Of a stretch of 64,000 nucleotides of DNA, positions 33,859 to 42,643 are shown piece after piece. The notes below the pieces were generated by a model. The model ran no database searches, had not been told where the DNA came from, and worked only from the letters and a program-made list of their open reading frames with translations. This stretch comes from Thioclava sp. GXIMD2076. Lineage in GTDB: Bacteria > Pseudomonadota > Alphaproteobacteria > Rhodobacterales > Rhodobacteraceae. A program made the position numbers and the translations under genes. Each line of letters starts with the position of its first letter. Position 1 is the stretch's first letter. Location: the NCBI RefSeq assembly GCF_037949795.1, contig NZ_CP149933.1, positions 612,001-676,000 of the forward strand. The letters are read 5' to 3'.

Positions 33859-33911
33859 ACGTTAATCGGGTCGCGATTGCCTCCTCGCTGTTTGCTACGG
33901 AGGTCACGGCG

Positions 33912-34032
33912 ATGCAGACAGCTTCCATCAGCTACAAGCGGCACCGGTTCCCGCCTTCGATCATTGCCCACGCGGTCTGGCTCTACGTTTTGTTCAATCT
34001 AAGGCCGAGAAGATGATGTTCGAACGTGACAT
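33912..34032 (+). pseudogene. IS6-family transposase N-terminal fragment
   Basis: MQTASISYKRHRFPPSIIAH and AVWLYVLFNLRPRR correspond to the first 35 residues of IS6/IS240-type transposases. A stop follows, and the element is cut at 34033 by IS3 copy c. Confidence 0.7.
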
Positions 34033-35136
34033 TGGTCTTGCCCCGCTGAAGTGGTCCATCTTTTGGGATAGTTTATCCCGTATTATGGAGGACGACTTAG
34101 ATGGCAAGCCTATGCGAGAAGCCGGAAGTTATTGTCATGAAGCTGCGTCAGGTTGAGGCCTGTGCCAGGGCCAAGGCGCGAAGCTGGCGGATGCGGTGCG
34201 TCAGATTGGTGTGACCCGAACCGGACATATTACCGTTGGCGACGTGAGAATGGCGGGATGAACCACGATCAGCTCAAGCGACTGAAGGAACTCGAGAAAG
34301 AGAATACGCGGCTCAGGCGCGCCGTGTCGGATCTGACACTCGACAAGCTGATCCTGACGGAAGCCGCAAAGATGAGGGGCGTGTAGCAAACCCTCCAGTG
34401 GAGGGTTTGTAGCCCCGAACGCGAAGGCCTTCTAAGCCCTTCGCGCCGCCGCCAATGCATTGACCACGTTCGGCAGGAACTGGGTGTTTCCGAACGCCGC
34501 GCCTGCCGGGCGCTTGGGCAGCACCGGTCGACCCAACGCACGCCCCCGCTCGGTCGTCAGGACGAAGCCCTGCTGACCGCTGACATCACCGAACCGGCAC
34601 GGCGATACGGACGGTATGGCTATCGCCAGATCACTGGCTTTCTGCACCAGGCGGGATGGTGTGTGAACCACAAGCGGGTCGAGCGGATTTGGCGGCGCGA
34701 GGGGCTTAAAGTGCCGCAAAAGCAGAAGAAACGTGGACGGCTTTGGCTGGCGGATGGCTCTTGCGTCCGGCTGCGGGCGGAGCGTCCGAGTTCATTCGGT
34801 CCGATAATGGCCCTGAATTCATTGCCACCAAGCTGCGCAACTGGATCGAGGCGGTGGGGGCTAAAACGGCCTATATCGAGCCAGGATCGCCCTGGGAGAA
34901 TGGGTATGTGGAGAGCTTCAATGCTAGGCTTCGCGACGAATTGCTTGATGGGGAGGTGTTTTATTCGCTTAAAGAAGCCCAGATCCTGATCGAACGCTGG
35001 CGCCAGCATTACAACACGCTGCGCCCGCATAGCTCTTTGGGATATCGCCCACCAGCACCAGAAAGCATCGTGCCAGTAGACCAAAGGCCCACGATGCACT
35101 AACTTTCAAACCGGACCACTCAAGTGGGGCAGACCA
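34033..35136 (+). mobile_element. IS3-family element, copy c (internal deletion)
   Basis: Ends match the other copies (TGGTCTTGCC at the left; AGACCA closing at 35136). orfA is degraded in its first half. orfB runs through GRLWLADGSCVRLRAERP and then jumps to the SDNGPEF region, a deletion of about 250 bases relative to copy b. The C-terminal part (YVESFNARLRDELLDGEVFY, EAQILIERWRQHYNTLRPHS) is intact and lacks the frameshift seen in copies a, b and d. The TAG plus perfect stem after orfA (around 34384-34409) is present. Confidence 0.8.
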
Positions 35137-35352
35137 AGGTGTCCATGCAAGTAACGAGGCGGGGTCAATGCCGCCCACATCCGCCAAGCTCAGGATTGCT
35201 TCGTGGGACCCATGATGAATGGCCTTCAAATCCATGCCAAGGTCGCGGCATAAAGCGTGCGGATCAACGGCGTTCCGATCGGCCAGACGCGAAAGATAAC
35301 TATAGGCAGGCTCTCGCTCACCCAAAACAGTGGTGATCGGTAATGCGGGCAT
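35137..35352 (-). pseudogene. TniQ-domain protein N-terminal stump
   Basis: The minus frame from ATG 35352 (GGGGAAG upstream) encodes TVLGEREPAYSYLSRLADRN and DPHALCRDLGMDLKAIHHGS, typical of the TniQ N-terminal domain found in Tn7/Tn5053-type target-site selection proteins. After 72 codons it runs into the right end of IS3 copy c, so the gene is truncated. It marks a former larger transposon. Confidence 0.6.
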
Positions 35353-35482
35353 GATCTTCCCCGGACATGCTTATGGTTCACGTAGTAGGTACTCTAGTTG
35401 AAGGCGTTCATACCCAGCATCGGTGTGTTCGTGTCGCCGCTAAAGGCTCGCGACGAAACCTGCCGACGACAGGAAGGGCGTA
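35353..35482. other. Spacer between TniQ stump and IS1182 remnant
   Basis: I see no gene or conserved element in these 130 bases. Confidence 0.35.
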
Positions 35483-36251
35483 TTTTGTTGAAAAACTTGC
35501 GCTTGATTGTAGGACCGTCGGCTGCTTCAATTCCCGCAACGGGTGGGAGGATCGGCGATGAAGGGACCGCGGCAGGAGGCGCAAGCAGCGCTATTCTACG
35601 AGTTCTCGCTTGAGGATCATGTCCCGCAGAACCATCTGCTGCGCTCCATTGACCGGTTCGTGGACCTCTCCGGTATCCGTGCCTACCTCGCTGATTTCTA
35701 CAGCCACACCGGGCGGCCATCTGTCGACCCTGAACTCCTCATCCGCATGCTGCTGGTGGGCTATTGCTTCGGCATCCGTTCAGAACGGCGGCTCTGCGAA
35801 GAGGTGCATCTGAACCTGGCATATCGGTGGTTTTGCCGCTTGGACCTCAGCGACCGCGTCCCGGATCACTCGACGTTTTCCAAGAACCGGCATGGACGGT
35901 TCCGCGACAGCGAATTGCTGCGACACCTGTTCGAGACCACGGTGGCCCGCTGTATCGAAGAGGGCCTGGTTAGCGGACAGCGCATGGCGGTGGATGCGAG
36001 CCTCATCGAGGCCGATGCCAACAAACAGAACTCGACGCCGAAGGAGGAGTGGGACGCCCGGGCGATTGATCCCGCCGACGCGCCAAGAGCCGTTCGCGAG
36101 TATCTGGACACCTTGGATGAGGCCGAATTTGGTGCCGCCAGCGAGGTTCAGCCAAAGTTCACGTCCCATTCCGACCCGGCCAGCCAATGGACTGCGGCCC
36201 GTAAGGGACCGACATTCTTCAGCTATTCCGACAATTGCCTGATCGACACCT
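35483..36251 (+). mobile_element. IS1182-type element, 5' part, cut by IS3 copy d
   Basis: The left end contains TTTTGTTGAAAAACTTGCGC, resembling the terminal repeat of the intact IS1182 at 2651-4166. The element stops at 36251 where IS3 copy d begins, and its right half is not present on the other side of copy d. Confidence 0.75.
35558..36251 (+). pseudogene. IS1182-family transposase, C-terminally truncated
   Basis: From ATG 35558 (GGAGGATCGGCG upstream) about 231 codons remain: MKGPRQEAQAALFYEFSLED, RSERRLCEEVHLNLAYRWFC and DHSTFSKNRHGRFRDSELLR. The sequence is a divergent relative of the intact transposase at 2722-4092 and not a copy of it. The catalytic C-terminus is missing. Confidence 0.85.
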
Positions 36252-36284
36252 TGGTCTGCCCCACTTGAGTGGTCCGGTTTGAAA

Positions 36285-37188
36285 GTTAGTGCATCGTGGG
36301 CCTTTGGTCTACTGGCACGATGCTTTCTGGTGCTGGTGGGCGATATCCCAAAGAGCTATGCGGGCGCAGCGTGTTGTAATGCTGGCGCCAGCGTTCGATC
36401 AGGATCTGGGCTTCTCTTGAGCCGAATAAAACACCTCCCCATCCAGTAATTCGTCACGAAGCCTGGCATTGAAGCTCTCCACGTAGCCGTTCTCCCAGGG
36501 TGACCCCGGTTCGATATAGGCCGTTTTAGTCCCGACCGCGTCGATCCAGTTGCGCAGCTTGGTCGCGATGAATTCGGGGCCGTTATCGGACCGTGTGAAC
36601 TCGGGCGGACCGCGAAGGATGAACAGATCGGTCAGCGCGTCGATGACGTCGACCGAGTTGAGCTTGCTTTTGGCACGTATCACAAGCACCGTCCCTAGGT
36701 GAATTCATCGACAATGTTGAGTATGCGGTAGGCTCGCCCGTCCGCGGTCTTGTCTTGGACGAAATCATAGGACCAGACATGGTTCGGACGCTCCGCCCGC
36801 AGCCGGACGCAAGAGCCATCCGCCAGCCAAAGCCGTCCACGTTTCTTCTGCTTTTGCGGCACTTTAAGCCCCTCGCGCCGCCAAATCCGCTCGACCCGCT
36901 TGTGGTTCACACACCATCCCGCCTGGTGCAGAAAGCCAGTGATCTGGCGATAGCCATACCGTCCGTATCGCCGTGCCGGTTCGGTGATGTCAGCGGTCAG
37001 CAGGGCTTCGTCCTGACGACCGAGCGGGATCTTGCGTTGGGTCGACCGGTGCTGCCCAAGCGCCCGGCAGGCGCGGCGTTCGGAAACACCCAGTTCCTGC
37101 CGAACGTGGTCAATGCATTGGCGGCGGCGGCCGAAGGGCTTAGAAGGCCTTCGCGTTCGGGGCTACAAACCCTCCACTGGAGGGTTTG
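36285..37188 (-). pseudogene. IS3-family transposase OrfB, copy d, broken
   Basis: Blocks GYRQITGFLHQAGWCVNHKR, HVWSYDFVQDKTADGRAYRI, then after the shared TAG and -1 shift SDNGPEFIATKLRNWIDAVG and YVESFNARLRDELLDGEVFY, and a second shift before RWRQHYNTLRPHSSLGY. It cannot give a full transposase without recoding. Confidence 0.75.
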
Positions 37189-37509
37189 CTACACGCCCCT
37201 CATCTTTGCGGCTTCCGTCAGGATCAGCTTGTTGAGTGTCAGCTCCGACACGGCGCGCCTGAGCCGCGTATTCTCTTTCTCGAGTTCCTTCAGTCGCTTG
37301 AGCTGATCGCGGTCCATCCCGCCAAACTCACGCCGCCAGCGGTAGTAGGTTTGTTGGTTCGGCATGGCCCTCGAACCAGTGGCGGGCACATGCCTCACCG
37401 CCAATCTGGCGAACCGCATCTGCCAGTTTCGCGCCTTGACCTTGGCACAGACCTCAACCTGACGCAGCTTCATTACAATATCTTCCGGCTTCTCGCGTTT
37501 GCCTGCCAT
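37189..37509 (-). CDS. IS3-family transposase OrfA, copy d
   Basis: The 106-residue protein is the same, residue for residue, as OrfA of copy b, including the altered HTH region. The TAG stop is again followed directly by the perfect 11-bp stem. Confidence 0.7.
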   Translation of the reverse strand: MAGKREKPEDIVMKLRQVEVCAKVKARNWQMRFARLAVRHVPATGSRAMPNQQTYYRWRREFGGMDRDQLKRLKELEKENTRLRRAVSELTLNKLILTEAAKMRGV

Positions 37510-37577
37510 CTAAGTAGTCCTCCATCATACGGGATAAACTATCCCAAAAGATGGACCACTTCAGTGCGGCAAGACCA

Positions 37578-37808
37578 GTGGCCGAAGTGCAGGTCGGCCG
37601 AATACCAGTTGGCCATACCTATGCCCTCCATGTTCGTCAGACCTCAGTTTAGGGACGACATCATGCGGGCGCAAATGTCTGTCAGTTCAGAGGAATTGCG
37701 TACGGCGAAGCCGTTAGAATGTCAGCAGATGCCAGTCTTGCCCGGACAAGATGCCAAGTAGAACCGAATAGGCTCCAATCTTCGGCGAAAGTCACATTTT
37801 TACAGACA
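37578..37808. other. Unassigned DNA between IS3 copy d and tRNA-Gln
   Basis: One plus frame stays open from the IS boundary to 37761 and would encode a peptide ending MSVSSEELRTAKPLECQQMP plus nine residues, possibly the 3' end of a gene truncated by the insertion. I do not recognise it. Nothing else is apparent up to the tRNA. Confidence 0.3.
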
Positions 37809-37883
37809 TGGCTGGGGCGGTAGGATTCGAACCTACGGTGCGCGGTACCAAAAACCGGTGCCTTACCACTTGGCTACGCCCCA
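37809..37883 (-). tRNA. tRNA-Gln (anticodon TTG)
   Basis: The minus strand folds as a cloverleaf: acceptor TGGGGCG with CGCCCCA, D arm GCCAAGTGGTAAGGC, anticodon loop TTTTGGT (anticodon TTG), T arm GTAGG-TTCGAAT-CCTAC and a genome-encoded CCA. The anticodon stem CCGGT/ACCGC has a C-C mismatch at the 27-43 pair, where most bacterial tRNA-Gln have C-G. The gene lies beside an IS cluster on what seems to be a secondary replicon. Confidence 0.93.
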
Positions 37884-37986
37884 ACTCTGTCTGTGGGCGG
37901 GTATTTAGCTAAGGCGTCGGGCAGGCGCAAGGGGAAAAATCAAAAAAGATTTGTCGCCGCCCGAACTTTCGTGCAGGGAACATCCC

Positions 37987-39174
37987 ATGATGAGATTTGA
38001 CGCAATAATCATTGGCGCTGGCGCCGCAGGCCTGATGGCCGCAATCGAAACCGGACGCAGCGGAAGGTCGGTCTGTCTGATCGATCACACTGCACGACCT
38101 GGCGAAAAAATACGGATCTCCGGCGGAGGCCGGTGCAACTTCACGAATCGCGAGCTCGATCACCTGACAGCCCGCGACCGATTCCTCTCGCAAAACCCGC
38201 GCTTTGCGCTCTCTGCACTTTCGCGCTACAGCCCGCAGGACTTTATCAATCGCCTCGACCGCGCGGGCATCGCATGGCACGAGAAACACAAGGGACAGCT
38301 CTTCTGCGACGGAAAAGCCTCGCAGATCGTCGATATGCTATGTCGCGACCTGCGCGAGGCTGGTGGGACCCTCATGCTCGAGACGACCGTCGATGCCGTC
38401 ACCCGCGAGGGCACAGACTTCCACCTCGCCACCTCGCAAGGCCCCCTCACCACCCCCAAACTCGTCATCGCGACCGGCGGCAAATCGATCCCCAAAATGG
38501 GCGCCACCGGTTTCGGCTACAAGATCGCCGAACAGTTCGGCCTGTCGCTCACCGACACCCGCCCTGCCCTGGTGCCCCTCACCTTTGCAGAACAGGAACT
38601 GGTGAAAACCAAACCGCTCGCAGGGACCGCAACCCCCGTCTCCATCCAGCACAACAAAACCCGTTTCGAGGAAGATCTTCTCTTCACCCATCGCGGCCTC
38701 TCGGGCCCCGCCATCCTGCAGATCTCAAGCTACTGGCGCGACGGCGACCCGCTTACCCTCGACCTACTGCCCGGTCAGGACATCGCCATCCTTCTGGCGG
38801 AGCAACGGCAGGAAAAAGGGCGCATGGCGCTGCATAACGCGCTGGCCCGATGGCTCCCCGATAAGATCGCCGCGCTGGCGGTGGCCGAGTCGGGCCTCAC
38901 GGGCCGTCTGGCCGACCAGAACAACGCCAAGCTCGACCACCTCGCCACCTATGTCCATAAATGGCAGATCAAGCCGGTGGGCTCCGAGGGCTACCGCACC
39001 GCCGAGGTCACGCTGGGCGGCGTCTCCACCAAGGAGCTCGATGCCAAGACCCTCGAGGCAAAATCCCAGCCCGGCCTCTTCTTCATCGGCGAGGTCGTCG
39101 ATGTAACGGGCTGGCTCGGCGGCTATAACTTCCAATGGGCCTGGGCCTCGGGCTTTGCCGCAGGCCGCGCCTGA
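37987..39174 (+). CDS. HI0933/BaiN-family flavoprotein (NAD(P)/FAD-dependent oxidoreductase)
   Basis: The start at 37987 has AGGGAA upstream; ATG 37990 is equally possible. The protein of 395 residues has FAD motif IIGAGAAGLMAAIE near the N-terminus, the family hallmark GEKIRISGGGRCNFTN (residues about 40-55), a middle domain ending LLFTHRGLSGPAILQISSYW, and the C-terminal GEVVDVTGWLGGYNFQWAWA. Members are soluble flavoproteins whose physiological role is mostly undefined. It is monocistronic and ends at strong terminators. Confidence 0.88.
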   Translation: MMRFDAIIIGAGAAGLMAAIETGRSGRSVCLIDHTARPGEKIRISGGGRCNFTNRELDHLTARDRFLSQNPRFALSALSRYSPQDFINRLDRAGIAWHEKHKGQLFCDGKASQIVDMLCRDLREAGGTLMLETTVDAVTREGTDFHLATSQGPLTTPKLVIATGGKSIPKMGATGFGYKIAEQFGLSLTDTRPALVPLTFAEQELVKTKPLAGTATPVSIQHNKTRFEEDLLFTHRGLSGPAILQISSYWRDGDPLTLDLLPGQDIAILLAEQRQEKGRMALHNALARWLPDKIAALAVAESGLTGRLADQNNAKLDHLATYVHKWQIKPVGSEGYRTAEVTLGGVSTKELDAKTLEAKSQPGLFFIGEVVDVTGWLGGYNFQWAWASGFAAGRA

Positions 39175-39189
39175 CCCGTTCCATGCGTA

Positions 39190-39217
39190 GGAAGGCCGCC
39201 CGCGACGGCGGCTTTCC
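39190..39217 (+). terminator. Stem-loop after HI0933-family gene
   Basis: GGAAGGCCGCC pairs with GGCGGCTTTCC (one G-T pair) around a six-base loop, 16 bases after the stop codon. Confidence 0.55.
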
Positions 39218-39238
39218 GGATCCGTCCCCGGACAGACC

Positions 39239-39271
39239 TGCGGGCACCGTATCCTGCATACGGTGCCCGCA
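39239..39271. terminator. Bidirectional terminator between convergent genes
   Basis: A perfect 14-bp stem (TGCGGGCACCGTAT with ATACGGTGCCCGCA) and five-base loop lie between the convergent flavoprotein and cupin genes, two bases from the cupin stop. Confidence 0.75.
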
Positions 39272-39273
39272 GA

Positions 39274-39633
39274 TCAGGCCTGTTTGTAATCATACATGTA
39301 GATTTTGCGCAGAGGTTCCAGCACCTCCCAACGTCCGCGCCAGCCGAGCGGCATCATCAGCGCATCGCCCGGTCCGTATTCGGTGGTGCTGCCATCAGGC
39401 TGTATCACCTTCAACCGCCCCTGCAGGAAATGGCAAAACTCCGATCCGCCCTCCATCTCCAGATCGAACAGGCCTGCCGTGCACGCCCAGAGCCCCAGCT
39501 CGACACGACCATCCGCACTCGTCCAGAGAGACTTGGAGGCTTCGCTCAGCCCTTCGGTCAGAGCCCCATCGAGCGGGGTAAACGCGCCGAGATCAGTGGT
39601 CAGCGCATCGGGAAAACGTTGGAAATCGATCAT
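39274..39633 (-). CDS. Cupin-domain protein (DUF861/EutQ-like)
   Basis: The start at 39633 (MIDFQRFPDA) gives a 119-residue single cupin. The core contains FDLEMEGGSEFCHFLQGRLK and EYGPGDALMMPLGWRGRWEV, the cupin_3 pattern with Glu/His side chains that may bind a metal. Its ligand and role are unknown; it stands alone between a terminator and a short divergent spacer. Confidence 0.8.
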   Translation of the reverse strand: MIDFQRFPDALTTDLGAFTPLDGALTEGLSEASKSLWTSADGRVELGLWACTAGLFDLEMEGGSEFCHFLQGRLKVIQPDGSTTEYGPGDALMMPLGWRGRWEVLEPLRKIYMYDYKQA

Positions 39634-39837
39634 CGAGAGTGTCCTGAAAGCAGAAAAGATAGCGCAGTTTCGATGAGCGCGTGCGCCAGCGCAAGTACGA
39701 TCTGACGGATCAGTCCGCCTCACGCCACCAAGATATATGCCCATGAAATAACCGCAAAAGACCGGTACATAAGCTGTTCGAAAACCCTATAGTCCGGATG
39801 ACCTGCCAGCCCGAAACTTCTGCACCTACCGGAGCCC

Positions 39838-40455
39838 ATGATGACACCGCTCGCCTATACCGCCCTGTTCTGGCTTGATATCGCCGGCATTGCCGTGTTT
39901 GCGGCCTCCGGCGCGCTGGCGGCCGCAAAGGCAAGGCAGACACTTGTGACCTTTGCCTTTTTCGCAGCGATCACCGGCATTGGCGGCGGCACATTACGTG
40001 ATCTGCTGATCGACGCGCCGGTCTTCTGGGTGCATAACCCCTGGGTTCTTGCCACCTGTTTCGCCGTCAGTCTCGCGGTCTGGAAAACACCCAAGCGGTT
40101 CTGGAACGAGCGGGCGATCGACTGGTTCGATGCGGTCGGACTGGCGGCCTATGCGGTTTATGGGGCCGCCAAGGCGCTGGCTCTGGGGGTCTCGCCCCTT
40201 CCTGCCGCCGCCATGGGCGTTATCACGGCCTGTGCCGGCGGTGTATTCCGCGATGTGCTGGCGGGCCAGCCCTCCATCATCATCCGCCCCGAAATCTATG
40301 TGACGGCCGCCGCCGCCGCCTCGGCAGGATTTGTCATGCTGACATGGGCCGGTTGCCCCTTCGCGGTTGCAGGCCCTCTGGCGGCCCTGCTTGGATTTGT
40401 TCTCAGGGCGCTCGCCATCGCGCGGGGCCTGTCACTGCCCTCCTATAGGGACTGA
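39838..40455 (+). CDS. TRIC-family (UPF0126) cation channel protein
   Basis: The 205-residue membrane protein has about seven helices and the two internal UPF0126 repeats: FAASGALAAAKARQTLVTFA with FAAITGIGGGTLRDLLI, then YAVYGAAKALALGVSPLPAA with VITACAGGVFRDVLAG. Prokaryotic TRIC proteins form trimeric K+-permeable channels with these glycine-rich kinked helices. Its last five codons are part of a 15-bp tandem duplication. Confidence 0.88.
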   Translation: MMTPLAYTALFWLDIAGIAVFAASGALAAAKARQTLVTFAFFAAITGIGGGTLRDLLIDAPVFWVHNPWVLATCFAVSLAVWKTPKRFWNERAIDWFDAVGLAAYAVYGAAKALALGVSPLPAAAMGVITACAGGVFRDVLAGQPSIIIRPEIYVTAAAAASAGFVMLTWAGCPFAVAGPLAALLGFVLRALAIARGLSLPSYRD

Positions 40456-40470
40456 TCCTATAGGGACTGA
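40441..40470 (+). repeat. Perfect 15-bp tandem duplication at the end of the TRIC gene
   Basis: TCCTATAGGGACTGA occurs twice without a gap. The first copy holds the last codons and stop, the second is untranslated. It looks like a recent slippage event. Confidence 0.85.
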
Positions 40471-40472
40471 CG

Positions 40473-40507
40473 GCGCTCGGGGCGCCTTCCGGCAGTCCCC
40501 CGAGCGC
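40473..40507. terminator. Bidirectional terminator between convergent TRIC and DUF475 genes
   Basis: GCGCTCGGGG pairs perfectly with CCCCGAGCGC across a 15-base loop in the 58-base gap between the convergent stops. Confidence 0.65.
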
Positions 40508-40513
40508 GCCCGA

Positions 40514-41539
40514 TCACGCCTTCACCCGCCGGTTATACCGGACCGAGGACAGGAAGGCCAAAGCGATGAACCCCGCTCCCAAGAGCCCCGTCACCAGCTC
40601 GGGGATCGGCGTCAATGTCTGCACGAACATGATCACCGACAGCACGAGAATCGACCAGAACGCCCCGTGCTCGAGATAGCGGAACTCTGTCAGCGTGCCG
40701 CGCTCCACCAGCATCAGGGTCATCGCCCGCACATACATCGCCCCGATCCCGAGCCCGATGGCGATCAGAAACAGGTTCTGCGTCAGCGCGAAGGCCCCGA
40801 TCACGCCGTCAAAGCTGAAGCTCGCATCCAGCACTTCCAGATAGAGAAACGCGCCCAATCCCCCCTTGGCCACAGCCCCTACGGCCTCTCGCTTGTCGAG
40901 ATAGGCGCCCAATAGCTCGACCCCGAGAAAGGTCGCCAGCCCGAAAATGGCGGCAAACAGGAACTCGTCCTGCACCGCCTCGGGCAGCGCGGTCGAAAAG
41001 CCCATCATCACCAGAAGCACCAGCACGATCTCGGTGCCCTTCACCGCCCCGAACCGGCGTAACCCCCGTTCGACACCCGCGATCCAGTCGACCTCCTTCT
41101 CGGCATCGACGAAATAGCTCAGCGCCACCATCATCAGGAACGCGCCGCCAAAGGCCGCGATCTCGAGATGCGCGCCATGAATGATCTCCGCATATTCCGC
41201 AGGTTTCGTCGCCGCCAGACGCACCGCCTCGATCGGCCCGATCCCTGCCGCCACCACCACGATCAGAAGCGGGAAAATGATCCGCATCCCGAACACGGCG
41301 ATCAGGATACCCCATGTCAGGAACCGCTTTCGCCATTTCTCGTCCATTGTCTCGAGTTTGTTGGCGTTCACGATCGCATTGTCGAAGGACAGCGAGATCT
41401 CCAGCACCGCCAGAATCCCCCCGATCAGCAGGAAGCCGAAAGCGCCCGACAGCGTCGCGCTATATTGCAGCCCCAGCGCAAAGGCACCGGCCAAGGCCAG
41501 CACCGTCACCGCAAAGGGCCAGTAAAAGTATTTCAGCAC
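40514..41539 (-). CDS. DUF475 (TerC-related) integral membrane protein
   Basis: A GTG at 41539 is preferred because GGAGG lies six to eight bases upstream and it starts just one base after the previous stop; an ATG further upstream (41554) would overlap the dehydrogenase. The 341-residue product has about nine helices, with VLEISLSFDNAIVNANKLET near residues 50-70 and DASFSFDGVIGAFALTQNLF in the second half, the paired acidic FDN/FDG motifs shared by DUF475 and TerC proteins. A role in metal or tellurite resistance or membrane maintenance is possible but unproven. It forms an operon with the upstream dehydrogenase. Confidence 0.85.
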   Translation of the reverse strand: MLKYFYWPFAVTVLALAGAFALGLQYSATLSGAFGFLLIGGILAVLEISLSFDNAIVNANKLETMDEKWRKRFLTWGILIAVFGMRIIFPLLIVVVAAGIGPIEAVRLAATKPAEYAEIIHGAHLEIAAFGGAFLMMVALSYFVDAEKEVDWIAGVERGLRRFGAVKGTEIVLVLLVMMGFSTALPEAVQDEFLFAAIFGLATFLGVELLGAYLDKREAVGAVAKGGLGAFLYLEVLDASFSFDGVIGAFALTQNLFLIAIGLGIGAMYVRAMTLMLVERGTLTEFRYLEHGAFWSILVLSVIMFVQTLTPIPELVTGLLGAGFIALAFLSSVRYNRRVKA

Positions 41540-41540
41540 A

Positions 41541-42503
41541 TCAGGCCTCCACATATCGGCCCAGATCCACCGGGCTGACCAATTCCGCATCAGAGAAATG
41601 CGCATTCAGATTGTCGACCACAAGCCCCGCCATCGCATCTCTTGTCTCCTGCGTGCCGGATGCGTGATGCGGATAGAGCGTCACATTGGGCAAAGCCACC
41701 AGCTCGGCGGCGGGTGTAGGCTCGTTATCATAGACATCGAGCCCCGCCATCCCCAGACGGCCCTCCTTCAGCGCGGCGATCAGCGCCGCCTCGTCCACCA
41801 CCGAGCCGCGCGCCACATTGATCAACAGGCCCTCGGGGCCAAGCGCGTCGATCACCTGCCCGTCGATCAGATGGCGCGTGCCCTCGCCGCCTGCCACGAT
41901 CACCACCAGCACATCGGCCTCTTCGGCAAGCTGCACCAGATCGGGCACATAGGTATAGGGCACATCCTTCGGGCGGCGGTTCCAGTAGCGCACCTCCATC
42001 GCCATCGCCTGCGCGCGCCGCGCGATCGCCTCGCCAATGGTCCCGAGCCCGACAATGCCCATCACCTTGCCCTTCAGCGAGCGGGTCAGCCCCATCGGCC
42101 CGCGCGAGCCCCATGTGCCGCTGCGGACCCACGCCTCGCCTGCCACCAGCTGGCGCGAGGCGCCCAGCATCAGCATAATCGCGCAATCGGCCACATCATC
42201 GCAAAGCGCGGGCGAGGAATTGGTCAGCGCGACACCACGCGCAGCCATGCCCTCCAGATCGAACCCGTCAAACCCCGCCGAGGAACAGGCGACGATCTCC
42301 AGATCCGGCATCGCGGACAGGATTTCGGCTGTCACATTGCAATGGCCATCCGTCACCACTGCCCGCACGCCCGCGCCATGGGCGGCGAGAAACGCGGCGC
42401 GGTCCTGCGCCAGATCGGCGCGCAACACCTCGTAGCCCTCCTCCAGCCGCGCCATCGCCACCGGGCGCAACGGCTGCAATACCATAACTTTCGTTTTGCT
42501 CAT
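41541..42503 (-). CDS. D-isomer specific 2-hydroxyacid dehydrogenase
   Basis: Two starts have Shine-Dalgarno support: 42503 (GGAG eight bases upstream) and 42515. The product of 320 residues has the NAD-binding motif VMGIVGLGTIGEAIARRAQA, the catalytic Arg in LINVARGSVVDEAAL, Glu in VYDNEPTPAAELVALP and His in TLYPHHASGTQETRDAM. It reduces a 2-keto acid such as hydroxypyruvate or glyoxylate in the cytoplasm. The DUF475 gene follows directly. Confidence 0.9.
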   Translation of the reverse strand: MSKTKVMVLQPLRPVAMARLEEGYEVLRADLAQDRAAFLAAHGAGVRAVVTDGHCNVTAEILSAMPDLEIVACSSAGFDGFDLEGMAARGVALTNSSPALCDDVADCAIMLMLGASRQLVAGEAWVRSGTWGSRGPMGLTRSLKGKVMGIVGLGTIGEAIARRAQAMAMEVRYWNRRPKDVPYTYVPDLVQLAEEADVLVVIVAGGEGTRHLIDGQVIDALGPEGLLINVARGSVVDEAALIAALKEGRLGMAGLDVYDNEPTPAAELVALPNVTLYPHHASGTQETRDAMAGLVVDNLNAHFSDAELVSPVDLGRYVEA

Positions 42504-42643
42504 CTCTGTCTCCATAACGGCTCCTCTCGGCGCGGCAACGCGCCGGTCATATCCATGCTTACGAAAAGAATAAGACGCCATCCGCGCAGGTGCACCCCCT
42601 CGTGCCGCTTTTCTCGCCTTCTGTCATCGGCTATCACCGCAAC

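Larger units (their letters stand above)
36252..37577 (-). mobile_element. IS3-family element, copy d (inverted, nearly identical to b)
   Basis: Terminal sequences TGGTCTGCCCCACTTGAGTG at 36252 and the reverse of TGGTCTTGCC at 37577 define the ends. Length (1326 bases) and orfA protein match copy b; orfB carries the same central stop/shift. It is inverted relative to b and c. A 9-base difference near 37130 alters the start of orfB. Confidence 0.85.

Noticed and set aside
37578..37761. Open frame after IS3 copy d as a distinct small gene
   Set aside because: The frame enters from the IS end without its own start and the peptide has no recognised family. It is noted only as a possible truncated 3' end.
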